Assembly: GCA_029449235.1 (NCBI GenBank)
Contig: JANATG010000013.1
Coordinates: forward strand, 1,116,001-1,180,000
Direction of reading: 5' to 3'
Source: Linnemannia schmuckeri
Taxonomy: Eukaryota; Mortierellomycota; Mortierellomycetes; Mortierellales; Mortierellaceae
Length of the DNA stretch: 64,000 bases
Shown: piece by piece, positions 16,607 to 29,518 of the stretch
How positions within the stretch are numbered: the stretch's first letter is position 1
How the letters are laid out: each line of letters opens with the position of its first letter
Program-made: the position numbers and the translations under genes
Notes under the pieces: model-generated
Seen by the model: only the letters and a program-made list of their open reading frames with translations
Told to the model about the DNA's origin: nothing
Database searches by the model: none

Positions 16607-19347
16607 TTACTTCGTCTTGTTGAGAACAATGACCTCTGTACCGTCCTCGATATCGTAGTGCGAAAGCATACGCAAATCATCCTTCAAGAAAACCTTATGC
16701 TAAAATAAACACGAAAATAAACACCCAAAAAAAAGTACAACTCAACATGTCAGTGACACCGTCTCTGAATAAGTATTGCCATTCATTACTGCAAAGTAGA
16801 AAAGTAAACAACATGACAAAGAGATGCTTACCATGACACCTGCATAGACGGGATCCTCGGCCATGAACAAAAGCTCTTGACGCATCGCAGGGACACGTAA
16901 CAACTTTTGGACCAAGTTCTTGACATTCCTGACCGTCATCGAGCCCAGCACTCCTCGCTGGACAGATGTCTTGACCGGTCCGTCGACCTTGTCCTTTGTG
17001 ACAAATGTAATGTCTATTTGATGATATCATTATATTAGAAAAGCTATGCAAAAATCTCTCTCCGCATTTGTTGTGTTTGATATGGAGTCAAATATTAGGA
17101 GAAAGTGTGGTGTCTTACTGAGGAGACGATCCTTGAGAAGGTCACTAGTAGCTTTGCGTCTCTCATCACTGGTGTCAGGGCGTCCATGGACTAGTCAGGT
17201 CGTAGATGATCAAACGTAAAGTTAGCAGTTATGTCATGTCAACCTACGGAAGTGACATACTTGTTCCCGCAAGCCGCCATAGCCATGAGACATACGTTCG
17301 CAAAGTTGCTCGAAACGAGGGTGAAAAGCCTGAATGGCCGCTGGCTCAAATCCAACAGTCGAAAGCGCCGCATTCTTGAGATAATACAATTCTGCATCTA
17401 TCCTGTTCTTGGTCAAAATCTGTCACAGAAAGGAAAGTGAAAGTAAAGAGTACAAGTCAGTCATTTGTGCTCCAACTGGAAAACGCGTCACAATATCAAT
17501 CGAAGCTCTAGTCATAGCCAGTATCGCGTACCTCTGTTCCATTGAGCTGGGTAATATGGGCCATACGAGCAATAGTGATGGTTCTGACGTCTGGCTTGCC
17601 AGAGGTATCCGCAGTCGTGTCCTCGGCAGTCTGGGTCATGATAGGGTTGTTTTGGATCCAGAGCGACTTCAAAGAAGTATAATGACCGAGCTGGTCAATG
17701 CTAGACCACTCCTTAAGATCATTGTCGTTGATGCGCAATGACTCCAAGTGCTTGAAATCTTCGGGGTCCTGTGGTCCAATGACGTTCGCAATCCTGTTCT
17801 CCGACAGATCCAGCGACTTCAGTCTAGTGGGCATGATAATGTGGTCGTTCAAAATGAGTTAGTCAACTGCTTTTACTATGTGGTATGGCAATGTTAGTAT
17901 GATCGTATAAGAAGATGTATGCGTACTTAGGCAAGCGAGAGAGGCGGAGGATTTGGTTCCAGTCCATAAGCTTGTTGCCTTCCAAATGCAGATCTTCAAG
18001 TTTGGCAAAGCCCTTGATCTTTTGATCTGCTACTGGAGTTGACTCGTCTGATTTGCCGAGCTCAGTAAGGAGGTTGAATCCGAACTGCAAAATCTCAAGG
18101 TTAGGCAACGAGGGTTCTAGCATGTTCACCTATGATCAATATTTGAAAGAAGATACGGTTAAACGACAATCTATGCTAAAATTTAGCATGGTAGACTAAA
18201 GGTATGAGTACTAGTGGTTGCAAAAATCTGCCGTACCTCGTCCCAAGAGATATAAACACGGTTCATAGCGAGACAGCGGATGTTCTTGAACGCGTACTCG
18301 AACGATGGCTGAACTGTCAGTGGGTGGAAACGATCTCGACTAGCAGAGGCACAAAGTACATATTAACGCGTTAGGAGTGCGACTCCCGAGAGCATGTACC
18401 ACGTATGACATCTAGGAAAAAAAATTCAATAGGTAAATAAATACCTGATACGGAGAACAGTCAACTTGGAGAGGGGTGCAACGATGTCGGCAAGATCTTG
18501 CCAGGTTGCGATCAGAGTCGAGGAAAGGTCAAGGTCCTGAATCTCTGAAAGAAGAAAACCGGAAGGTTTGAAAATATCAGTCGACAGTCCTTGTTCTTCG
18601 AAAGCACGACTGCAGCAGCATCATTGACTCTATCAAGTGCATACCTGGACAAGCCTTTTGGGTCTCTTCAAAGTCAGCAGCCGTACTAACATTGGTGTTT
18701 GCCAATCCTACAACCTGCATCAAGTGGAGCTGGCTACATCACATGGGAGTAGAAAAAGCAACGATAAGTACGTGTGAGTTGTTGCCATTATTGAGGAACA
18801 TAGATGGGAATGATGGCCGAGTGGACAAATGCAGTGCTGCAAAAAGGCACCTATTCTTTTTCTTGATGCGATCAAAGTCATAGACATCGACCTTGACGTT
18901 TGTTTCTCCGAGGTAGAGGTCCTCTGCAGTCAGTTCCTCGTCGACATAGCGTTCCTTCAGGACCTCGAGGAGGGTCTGACCAACCTTTATGTTGGGCGAT
19001 GGACGTGTGAAGCTGCCCGTGCCTGGAATTCTATCGTGTTTGTTAGAATGGGATAAATTATAGGGAATCAGTAACCAATCAGCGCATTTCATTTGCTCAA
19101 CTGATCAGCACCAAAGGATAGGACAATCACAAAAAGAAACACACAGCACAACTTACTTGCAGGTGAAGTACTGGGTACCATTATGCTCTCCAGAGTGCTT
19201 GCCACGCTCCTCGGTGTCCCACTCAACCCCAATCCACTCTCCCTTGGTAGGAGGGACGGCGCCGAGGAAGCGGACGGTGCCCCGAGAGTACTCAAGCTCA
19301 ATACGCTGCCCAAGTTCTAGTTTGGGAGGGCCTTGCTTAATGGCCAT
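16607..19347 (-). CDS. TBCE: Tubulin folding cofactor E (tubulin-specific chaperone E)
   Basis: Eleven exons (19347-19157, 19030-18851, 18733-18645, 18544-18445, 18339-18237, 18129-17927, 17823-17532, 17419-17296, 17190-17119, 17013-16832, 16699-16607) join in frame to 542 residues, the usual size of the family. Residues 1-75 form a CAP-Gly domain (LGQRIELEYSRGTVRFLG, then GEWIGVEWD), which in TBCE binds the alpha-tubulin C-terminus. The middle has leucine-rich repeats (e.g. IQDLDLSSTLIATWQDL, LKSLDLSENRIANV, FKHLESLRINDNDL). From about 452 to the end is a ubiquitin-like domain ending DGTEVIVLNKTK. TBCE works with cofactors C and D to fold and dissociate the alpha/beta tubulin dimer in the cytosol. 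Every intron is GT-AG and 60-160 bases. The divergent neighbour to the right starts 0.9 kb away. Confidence 0.95.
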
Positions 19348-20266
19348 TACTGAAATGTATTTGATGGTGTTCAAATGAGGAAGTAAGGAATGCAGGTGCA
19401 GCGGGAGGTTAGTGCTAGTGGCGGTGCTGATTAAGTCGAGTGTGTTTTCGTAAAGAGGATTAGATGAGGGTGAGAGACAAAAGGGTATGTTGGTGTGATG
19501 GAGGGAGCAAAAACTGGTAATGTTCAGTCGCATATTTATTTGGTTCTTCGGAGGGTCGTGGGATTGAAGTGACTGTCCCACAAGGGCGAAATGATGTCCA
19601 TTGAAATAAACTGCGCTTTTTGTGAGAGGAAAAAAAAAGTTTCTTTGAGCCTTGCTCCCTTGCTTGCTGCTCAATGATTGTAAGCCGCACGCGCAAGGGT
19701 GCTTTGGGCAGGGTGCACAATCAAAAACGGAGAGACGGATTAGGAACAGGAGGAGACTAAAGCCCAAATATAAGCCAGTTTGGCAGCTCAGGGTAACCTC
19801 AGAGTAAGATGGCGATTAGTTCGTGTATGTGTGTGTGGTAGTGTTCTGCTGTCTATCTTGTGTGTATACATGCTCACCATGAGGCAGTGTGGATGAATAG
19901 CATAAAAATGATTGCGCATCGGAATGAGATCCGGCTATGTAGTTGTACTGTGTGGGAAACTAGCCAGTGAGAGTGGAGGGGGATGAAGAGCAGAAACCAA
20001 CAACAGAACAACTGTCAAATCATGCCCAGTTAACACAAAACCTTAGTTGTGTGCCTGGCGCTGATTTTATTTTCATTTTCATTTTCCATTGTCTGTCTTC
20101 TTGTCTTGGCATACTTCTCTTCTTTTCTACTCTTTCACTTTTTCTTCTCCTTCTTCTCCTTCTTCACCCCTCCACATACCTCCCATCATCCTTTCTTGCC
20201 CTTCCCTTCCCTTACCCTTCAATTCACACTTCTTATTCATATATACACTCACCAACTATATCACTA
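19348..20266. other. Divergent intergenic region TBCE / PPxY membrane protein
   Basis: Shared upstream region of two divergent genes. The right 200 bases (about 20090-20240) form a strong C/T-rich tract directly before the plus-strand start at 20267, the usual fungal promoter style here. Open frames through it are low-complexity and not supported. Confidence 0.5.
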
Positions 20267-22822
20267 ATGGAAAAGAAAAAGATACACCCAACAGAGCCCC
20301 AATGGGACAACAACGCTGAGCAAGAGATCTTTGGCAACCAGTCCCCCTTCGCCACCCATTCCTCCTCCTCCAACAATCCTTCTCCTCAGCATACCTCTCC
20401 TCTTCCTCCTTCACAACAACAACAACCGGAGCAACACCCTCCTGCTAGCAGTAGCAGCAGTAGCAACAGTCGTGTCTCTGCAGCTCCACCAACAAACCAA
20501 CCCTTCATCTTCCCGCACTATCCTACACAACAACCTTACCTCGACTCCCCTTACTCTCAACAGCCGCAACCGAACAACAAGGGTGCCTTGAAAGAGGTCC
20601 AAGGTAAACATCCCTTGTTACCTCGTCCGTTGATCCATATTTTTGCGATCTTTACAGACTAGACCCTTTCTAAAATAACGACACTTTTTCTTTATGGAAT
20701 AGTCCCGGAGGATGCCCCGCCCGTGTACACAAAGGAGCCAACACCAATAGTTCCACCGCCAACACCACTTTCGATCCCTCCACCAAACGCCACTGCACCT
20801 CCAAGTCCAAGCTCAGCAACAGCAAGCGCACCACCAGGTCACCCACACTCACAACCACAGGCTCAACATCATTCTCTGCAAGAGTTTTTTCCACGAATGC
20901 TTCCTGCACAGACCCGACAAGTGCCTTATCACCACCCCCAATCTCCTGTTCTTCACCAACCATCCGTACCTTCTTCAGAACAAACACCTCTCTCACCTCA
21001 GGTTTACTCGCCAACTGTACCTACATCTCCTCGACAGGATCGCCCACCACAGACAATAACACCTGTATCGTACGGAGCCATTCGCCCTCCTCATCCTCAG
21101 GGGTACAGTCGCAGTCCCCAAAGCTCTCGACCCAGGACACCACCGCCCACAGGAAACAGTGATAGTGAGAGCAGCAGCAGCAGTGAGGACGAGGAAGAGA
21201 GGATAGCCGCAGGAGGTATGCACGCACAACCGTTTTACATTTCCGTTTGTAGCAACGAAAACTCAAAACTGTTCGTTTTGTTTCTTCGGGGGATGAAAAA
21301 AAATAAATCTAAACGATTGAAAGTCGATGGCTGGGAAAATAACGGATTTTTTTTCTTTTTCTGCTACTTTTATAGAACGACGCAGGAGGAGGAAGGCAAT
21401 CAAGAAACACCTCTCCGGATGTACTTGCAACAAGATCTGTTGGTTCCTTATATTCCTAGTCTTGCTCTCCTTCTGGACATCACCCATCGAGGTATATATA
21501 TTTTGATTGCGCTTTTTTTTTTTTTTTTTTTTTCTTGCTTGCATCTCATTCACAAGAGAAAAAAAAGAAGGCGATTCGAGCTTTGTCCGCTTTAGTTCTA
21601 TCGCTCATGCATGTTTTGTGTTGTTTGTTGCACCAATTAGAAAACTATCAAGGACCCATGTACACTGATGGCTGAGAGACGACTCGAACCCGACCTTGAG
21701 ACTTATTCACTCGGAAAGGCAGCTCACAAGAACATCTCTCTCCACATCATGGAACACATCGTAAGGGCGACAAAGACGCAGCTCTTTTCTGTGTTCAGTC
21801 ATGAGAACAAGGAACAAAGAAAAACTAGTGACAATGACTAATCGCGTTACTTTTTTTTATCTTCATTTGGACGATAGCTTGGAGATGTCACTGTGTTGGA
21901 GGCGGATAACTGGTCGCAGGACTGGATCGGTGTCAATGTCTATAAAACCTTTAGTCATGCGGATCTGAACGATATCATCAACTTTAAAATCACGTTTGAC
22001 TCCTCATACACAAACGTGGTCATATCGGCAGATCTCAATTCGATCGATCCAGAAGAACGTGAAAGGGAGGCCAGGATCATGAAGAACCACTGCGCCAGGA
22101 TCGATGTCGAGTTTACCTTCCCCAAATATAGCGACAACGTCAGGCGACTGTTTGCCAGAACGCAGAAGGGTGATATCCGCATTCGGACCGAGGGCGTGAC
22201 AATGATCTTCAGAGAGTTGTATCTAGAGACGCTTATGGGCGATGTTCTTTTTGAGGCGGGAACTGTGCAGACCAGCACGACCATCAGGACAGGTAAGGGC
22301 AAGGTTCAAGGGACGATCAGGACATTGGAGCAGGTCGATATCACGACGGCCATGGGCGATATCGCATTAGTTGTTGACGCCCGGCCAGGACTTCATGGCA
22401 CGGACGACGGCAAATTTAATGTCACTCTTCAATCTGCCAAGAGCTCCATAGACCTGGGACTGGTAAGTAAAGAAGGACCACTTAACTCGTCATTGTTTGT
22501 TTGTAAAAACAGATGCCAAGCATTTTGATTCTCTGCGCTCAGATATTAATCTTTTCTTTTGTTTTTCCTTCAAACTCCTAAACAGTCCGAGGAATACACT
22601 GGCAGGTTCTCGCTGGAGTCTGGCATTGACAGACCCACGTTCGGTCTCTCGCCTAATTACACGGATGTTCTCAAGGTCAGCAAGAGGACAGCGACTTCGT
22701 TAGAAGGCTGGATATCGAACGGATTCTCTGACCGCCCACGTCGTTTGCCAAGCGTGTCTGCGAGTGCCCCTTCTGGCCTTGTCCACGCTCAGGTCCTGAA
22801 CAAACCTAAGAAAACGAAATAA
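20267..22822 (+). CDS. PPxY-containing single-pass membrane protein with beta-rich ectodomain (paralogue of 29977-32037)
   Basis: Six exons (20267-20603, 20703-21215, 21376-21491, 21641-21760, 21878-22462, 22586-22822) give 635 residues. The N-terminal half is Ser/Pro/Gln-rich with IFGNQSPFAT near the start, a PPxY motif in EDAPPVYT at about 115-122, and an acidic Ser patch (SDSESSSSSEDEEER). A strongly basic ERRRRKAIKKH precedes the span ICWFLIFLVLLSFW (about 300-315), predicting N-inside and C-outside. The C-terminal 300 residues contain repeating strands such as LGDVTVLEADNW, TQKGDIRIRTEGV and TAMGDIALVVDA, resembling the stacked-strand layout of DUF4097-type adhesin domains; this assignment is inference. 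The same order of modules is found in the gene at 29977-32037. The start is set at 20267 because the upstream frame is leader-like. Confidence 0.83.
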
Positions 22823-23119
22823 ACTTTTGGTCACGCCCTGTATTGTATTTCATCGTATCTCATTCATCTGGATTTTCTCTTTCTCTTCCCACTGTTTTTT
22901 GGCGCGCTTTCTTTTTATTCCATCAGTCGCATTTGAATCGAACACTTTCTCTCTTACTCACTTTGGTTGCACAATCAATCCCTGGAAGTAGACGTCAGGA
23001 CAGAGGGACACTCCAAGCAACAGAGACACACACACATCACTCAGGATCACCGCACCAACAACAAAAACAGCAAACAAACTCATCACACACACACACATAC
23101 ATACTCAAAGTCATCCTCG

Positions 23120-25255
23120 ATGACTTCCTGGGTGAACCACACAACTGCTTCCATGCAGAACCCTCCTCCTAGTGCCTCCTCTTCCTCTCGTCGCACCGGT
23201 GGATCTGATCGCGGATCACCCGCCCCCTCGACCTACTCCACAAGAACAAGTCGTCACCAATCTCAAACCATCGCTCCCCAGACTACCCCTTACCCACAGC
23301 CACTCCAACAGCAACAACAACAATCTGTCTTTAGGCCTTACCAACCACCAGTACAACCGAACCACCACGGCCAGCACCAGCAGCGTCAACAATCACAGCC
23401 TATCTATCCTAACGGAGCAGCAGCACCAGGGCCAGGAGGACATCATCACCCATACGTCCCACAAGGGTTCCCTCCCTCAGCTAACAGAGGTAGAGGAGGA
23501 GAAATGCCCGCGGGCGCATTGGGAACATACAGCACATATGCGTCCAGGATACGGGAAGCCAACAGCGCATTGATCCTGCCGCCTGCTCTGGGCCGTCGTG
23601 CCAAGCGTGCGGTCGTGTCGATGGCTGAGTCTGACGAGGATGATTGGGACTTTGAAGATAACTCCCGGGGTACACCAACTTCGCGTGCGCAACGTCAGCA
23701 GCAGGCACAGATGGAGAAGGAGCGTTTGGAGAAGGAGAAGAAGGCTTGGACCCGTCGTGCTCGCAAAACGCGTCATCCTATCCAGTAAGCTAAGCTCTTC
23801 ATCATACATCTTGCTTCATCAAAGCGCGTCTTTAGGTCTCATCTTCCAGTTATTTTTCCTCTCTTTTAACGTTTTCCCTTTATTCATAATCTAATTGTAG
23901 TTCGCAGAAGGATCTGGATGCAGTAGCGGATCAGGACGCGATCTTGGTTCCGATCAGGCTGGACATTGACACGGACGATTACCGGCTCAGGGACACGTTC
24001 ACCTGGAATGTGAACGAGCAGCTAATGACCCCCGAGAGCTTTGCCGAGATCCTCTGTGATGACCTTGATCTCTCCACTGCCAAATTCGTGCCCGAGATTG
24101 CTCAGTCTATCCGCAACCAGATTGCTGAATTCGAACCCGTTGCTGAGGTTCAGGTTCCTAATGAAGGGTCTCGAGTTGTCATTCAGGTACGTTATTTTAT
24201 TTGTCGACAATTTTTTTACTTTCGTAAAACTCTACCATGCAAATTGAAGACAAACAATCGCGAACGGATAATAATAATATATTCAAATCTCACACATATT
24301 TACTCTTCACCCCCTTTTTTATATCAAAAACGTACTAGTTGGATCTGCATGTGGGAGGAATCAACCTGCGGGATCGATTTGAATGGGACGTGGGCTCGGA
24401 ACTGACACCCGAGGAATTCTCGCGTCAACTGGCCGCAGATCTAGGTATCGGTGGCGAGTTCGTCACCATGATTGCGCATGAGATCCATGAGCAGCTCTAT
24501 CGGTTTAAACAAGATAGGCTTCTGGACCGCGGGTTTGAGGCCGAGCCGTTGTATTCAGGATTCAGACACTTGGAGGAGGCTGAGTCCTGGGCCCCTGCGC
24601 TGGAGACCCTCACTGCAGAGGAGTATGAGCGTGTTCTTGAAGACCGCGAGCGTAGTGTTCGGTATGTCTCAAAATGCTGTTGATCTTGTTATTAAGCTTC
24701 GTGAATTTCCTTTGAAGTATAGTTACTAACATTCCTTTTTCTATATATCCTGTCGCGCTAAAATATAGTCGGAATAGAAGAGCGACATCAAGCTACGTCA
24801 AACGCCGCGGCGGCCCTATCTACGCCGCTGCATCTGCGCCAGGAATCGGTATCGGATCAGGATACATCAGCAAGATCGCCACCAAGCGTGGCCGCAACGC
24901 CTCTTCCTCTCAAAGACACCTCAACATGGTCGATATGGCGGCCTTTGAAAACTGGCAATGTCAGCACTGTGGCCTTGGTGCTCATTCAACGGTCTTGTTG
25001 CGTGCTGGACCTGGAGGCGATAAGACTCTTTGTAATACTTGTGGACTTTCGTGGGCTGTTCATGGAGGTGTTCTCCCCGCTGAGCGGTTGGACCTTTTCA
25101 GGATCGCGCCTGTTACTTCCGCCAGTGCGGACGTGCAGATGGTAGTGGATGGAAGTGGCAGTGTCAAGGATGATGAACAGGAGGTTGGGACTCCCTCTGG
25201 AGCGACTAGCAGCAGTGTTGGAACTCCTGCTCTTGTCTCTGAAGTCGGTGCTTAG
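23120..25255 (+). CDS. SNF5: SNF5/SMARCB1-type chromatin remodelling subunit
   Basis: Four exons (23120-23784, 23901-24186, 24339-24661, 24769-25255) give 586 residues. After a Ser/Pro/Gln-rich N-terminus of about 150 residues there is a conserved helix-rich part with an acidic DEDDWDFED patch. The two SNF5 repeats follow: RPT1 from about 236 (ILVPIRLDIDTDDYRLRDTF) and RPT2 from about 318 (LDLHVGGINLRDRFEWDV). Near the C-terminus, residues 489-516 form a GATA-like zinc finger, C-x2-C-x20-C-x2-C (WQCQHCGLG ... LCNTCGLSWAVHG). The protein is a core subunit of SWI/SNF- or RSC-type nucleosome remodellers in the nucleus; which of the two (Snf5 or Sfh1) cannot be told from sequence alone. An upstream in-frame Met at 22967 lies in leader-like sequence. 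The gene converges on the next gene with only 228 bases between stops. Confidence 0.95.
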
Positions 25256-25483
25256 GTTGTTTTTTTTTACTTCCTTTTTTTTTTAGACAACACCAATTTT
25301 GCCTTTTTTTCGTTTAGTTCTCTCCCTTCGCTTACACTTTGCACACTTTCTTCTGACATATAATAATACATTTGCACAAAAAAAATAATAATTGACTTTA
25401 TGAAAGAAAGAACGGAAGGGGGAGGGGGAAAAAAAACTTGGAATGTGATATCACTGTTCAAGAAAAAAATATAAAAAATTGCA

Positions 25484-26260
25484 TTACCGCTCAAAAGCTC
25501 CTGCAGCTGCAGAGGTAGGAGCATCAGTAGCGGCGGCGGCTTTTGATGCAGATTGAAGTTGAGGCTTGACTTGGACGCGAGAACTGCGCTTAAATCCACC
25601 ACCACTACCAGCGGTCGACGTCGCACCACCTGAAGATGTAAGGGAACCGTTGGCAGAAGCCGAATTGCTGCCAATGGCAACATCCTTGTTCTTGCGCCCA
25701 GCACCAGTCCCACCACCGGTAGCGTTACCGCTCTCTTTAGTCTTGCTAAGGAGAAGCTTATGAGTCTTTGCCAAGACAGGGAATTGCGGATTCAACTGCT
25801 GCTGCTGCTGACCTTGTTGATCCTGCTGCTGTTGCTGACCTGACTGACCCTGTTGCTGTCGCTGCTTATTCAGTTGTCGATTAAGTTGCTTATTCAACTG
25901 CTTCTGCTGCTTCTGCTTCTTCTTCTGAGCTTGCTGTTCCAGAAGCTGCTGTTGGATTCGCAAATGCTGTTGTTGGAGCTGCTGAGCGAACTGGTTTCCA
26001 AATGACTGCTGCTGCTGCTGCTGCTGTTGCTGCTGTCGAGTCGTCGACGCGTTCTTGTGGTTGTTAGCGCCGTCACTGCTGGCGCTGGGTCCAGATGCGC
26101 TGGGGAGGGTGGTATCGTTATTGTTGTGGCCACCGGATCCGGCGTCGATGGGCTGTTGAAGTGGTGTAGTCTGCTTCAAGTTAGCAGAGTTGGTAGCTCT
26201 AGCTAGGGCAGTGGCAAAGACGGCCGCCGCGACGGCTTCCTCGCTCGCAGTTCCTCCTTG

Positions 26261-26292
<32 letters not shown>

Positions 26293-29200
26293 CAGCTGAA
26301 GCCCCAGGACCAGAAGCGGCAGTAGCGGCGGTAGAATGAAGGGTGCGGGCAACAGATCGCCTCTGGCGACGCTTTCGAGACTTAGATTCACCGTCGGGAC
26401 CACCCTGCTGCGAATCATTGTCGTCATCGTCTCCATCAACGACTCCTCCTCCCCCTCCTTCAACATCTACAGCATCATACGCAGTAGTGCTGTTCTTGTT
26501 GTCGGTGGCATTTCCTGAAATGACGACGGTGCTGTTGCTGCTCGCGATAACTTGAATGACAGCTGGTTCCTGAACAGGTTGCTGAGTAGGTTCTCCTGCA
26601 GCGGCAGGGGTTGACGGAGCTGTTATCGAACTGGATATGTTACGTGACGCTGATGACGATCCAGCCTGGTGGTCGCGTGAAGCTTTTTGCGACTCCCGCT
26701 GCTCGCGTCTGCTCTCCTTTCTCTCTAGCTTCCTCTCGGTCTTCTTCTCTCGTGATCGATGGGTCTCAGTCGCTCCAGATCCATTCACAGCCTTCCCTTG
26801 ACCCTGCCCCTGTCCTTGTGCCTGAGTTGGAATGACAGCGACCTTGACCTGAGGCTGAACAGGCGCCTGTTGAACCTGTACAAGAGTCCGTGGTCGCACA
26901 GCAGCCACCTTGACCTGAGCAGCAGCACGGGCCTGCTTAGCCGCAGTCATCCTCTCCTGAGCAGGCATCAACCCGCCCTTACGGCCCCCAGGTGGGTACC
27001 GTCCACGAGCAAACTCCTCCTCATCATCATCATATCCCGAAATGGTCTCAAACGCGCCTTTGAAATCTCCATGACTCAATGTCAGATACAACGACTCAAA
27101 AATACTCCACACTCTGACCAAATGTCGGCCCGAGCACGAACCCGCAACATTGCGGTCATGAATAAACGGATCCATCACAATCAATTTTTTTTCGCCTCTG
27201 CCACGCTGAGGAGGTTTGACGTTGGGGTTGCCGTTCTTGCGGGCCTTGGTCAGCTCCTCTCGGACGCGGATTCCGCCACCAACACGGACGTTGACCTCCA
27301 TAGTTTGGTAGTCGTAAAATCGGGAATAAAACTCGAAAAACTCAATCAGTAGCTGCCCCACAGGCTTGGTGTTGGCGGCACCAAAGTCTTTGTAGCGTCC
27401 TGGATCCCGATCGAAGGTACAATTGATCACATCCTTGCCACCGCGACCTTCGTGGTTCATCTGGACATAAAGCTCTGTCATATGCAACTCGGATTGCATT
27501 TGCAAAGCAGGTAAAACCGGTGGTTCCTGGAGATTTAAGGCAACAACAAGTAGAGTCAAAATATTGGTTCACACCAGGGTTTTTTTCAAGTTCTAACATG
27601 CGGACGAAATTAAATCCCAAGGGTCTCACCTGCGCTTGTAAGAACCCAATGGCCATCATGACATAGGCATAACTACTCAACCAAGCCTGGCTCGAGTCAT
27701 TAATCCCATGCTTCTTGACCAGCGCCTTCAGACTGTACAGAAACGGTCGGACACGATCGTCAATCATGGTGTAGCATCGAATCAGCTCGCTGTTATGAAT
27801 CCCGAGGACATGGTTGGTGTTCACATCACAGTTGGTCCTGGTCACTGGATCGACAAACTTGACGATGGGAACGCGTGCATTCGTGATTGGCTGGACTTGG
27901 ATCATTCCCCCACGTCGTAGGACATTGGCAACCGCGCGAACATTGTTGTATGAGGCCGCGTTTTGAAAATGTTCGGTCGTGATACACAGATCGGCGTCGC
28001 TCGATTCAGAGCCCAGTCCACTTGCATATGACCTATGTTGTTCAAATAATTAAGCATGTATTAATTAAACATTTCTTCCGATCAGAAACCAACGTAACAA
28101 GTCAATCCGAATGCATAAACCTCCTCGTAGAGTACATACCCAAACACTTCAAGACGTAGTCCCTGATCTGGGAAACCGGCATTCAAGATTCCCTGAAGCT
28201 TCTGCACAAGCTTCGTACGCCTGTTCATATACTCCTGACTCGGAACCAATCTCCGATAAAGTTCCATGATCCCGTCGCCTACAGACTTGAAAGCGCCCTC
28301 AGCCGGTACGACCAAAGGAAGGTCGAACAAGCCTTGTAACCCAAACGTCGGCTTGCGATCCTTCCCTCCTTTCCCTCCAGACTCGACAATCTGTAACCCT
28401 TTCAGTTTCTGACTGATCTCGCCCAGATGTTGCGCCGCCGCCTGACTCAAGACAGCGTCCGAGCCGCCCATAGCCTTCTCGGCCTGTTTCCTTGCCTGAA
28501 GTTCTCGGCGTCGTTGAGCGTATCTGGACCCATAGGGCATCAACAGCTCTGGTTCCATGCGATCCAGATCTGAGGTTGTGATAGTGCGGTTCCAGTAGTC
28601 CTTGCGGAGTCTGAACAGAACTCGGGCGACCATGTCCTGATACTCTGGGTTGATTCGACCATATCGATCGTTAAACTCCTTGATCTGGACTTCGTTAAGT
28701 GCCGGGATCGAGTAGCTGTCCGAGTCCAAAAGCCGTCCTGATGGGAATACAATACCTGCCTTGACAAAGACAATCTTGTCCTCATCCTGATCTTGCTGTT
28801 GAAAAGGTTGGTCTTGGTCCTCTCCTTGAACGCCAATATCCGTGTCCTGTTCCTGTTCCTGCGCCTGCTCCTTCTGCTGATCGCTCCCCTTGCAAACATG
28901 ATGGCCATAACCAGCCCGCTGATCCACAACTCCATCGTTACAGCCTTCAACATTCAAAAAGTACCCATTACATCCTCCAATCTTCCTCACATACGCCTTC
29001 ACTCTCTCTACATCCTCTAATCCGGCCTCCTCCAACTCCCTGTCAGCTAATGCACTGACACCATGCTTCGGGTGTACCTCATGGTAGGCATGACAGACCG
29101 TCTGGGCGATTTCAAAAGCTCTTGCAAGGCGGCTGTAAAAAAGTGGCACGAGGATCGGTTTGTTGGAGTTGTTGATCCCGCGGATGGGGGCCGATCTTGA

Positions 29201-29518
29201 GCGGTGGAGGGTGGATTCTTCAAGGAGGATGGTGTCAAAGACCAGGTCGATGAAACTGGGCCTTGTTCCTTCTCCTCCTGAGGGGTTCGACTCTGCTCCT
29301 GGGATTGATGCCGCTGCAGGGGAAGAAGGGGCCATGGGCTCCTCTGTATGAGCGGTGGTAGTGGTGCTGGATTCAGCCGTAGTAGATACCTACAAGCACA
29401 GAGAAGGTGGTAGGTATGTAGGTCAAAACGCGTTGTGAGCTCACATGGAAAAAAAGAGCATCATGCAAACTGCGGCGTAATGGGGATGGCATTCAAAGGG
29501 AGGTTTGGTTACCTCCAT
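25484..29518 (-). CDS. Cid1/TUT-type RNA nucleotidyltransferase with long Gln-rich tail
   Basis: Proposed exons are 29518-29513 (only ATGGAG), 29389-28140, 28032-27630 and 27526-25484, joining in frame to 1,233 residues. If the six-base first exon is wrong, the start is the ATG at 29335. The catalytic core is clear: GSYASGLGSESSDADLCI (419-436) with the first two metal-binding Asp residues, the third in NCDV (about 488), then the central domain (SSYAYVMMAIGFLQ) and a PAP/25A-associated domain (GQLLIEFFEFYSRFYDY). Such enzymes add U or A to RNA 3' ends and control decay; the specificity cannot be read here. The first 400 residues have no recognised domain. The last 430 or so are low complexity with poly-Ala/Gly and long Gln/Lys runs. 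Confidence 0.9.

Noticed and set aside
22967..23119. Upstream start for the SNF5 gene (51 extra residues)
   Set aside because: The extension reads His/Thr-rich low complexity (THTHITQDH, HTHTHTYS) from a CACACA leader; the Met at 23120 starts better sequence.
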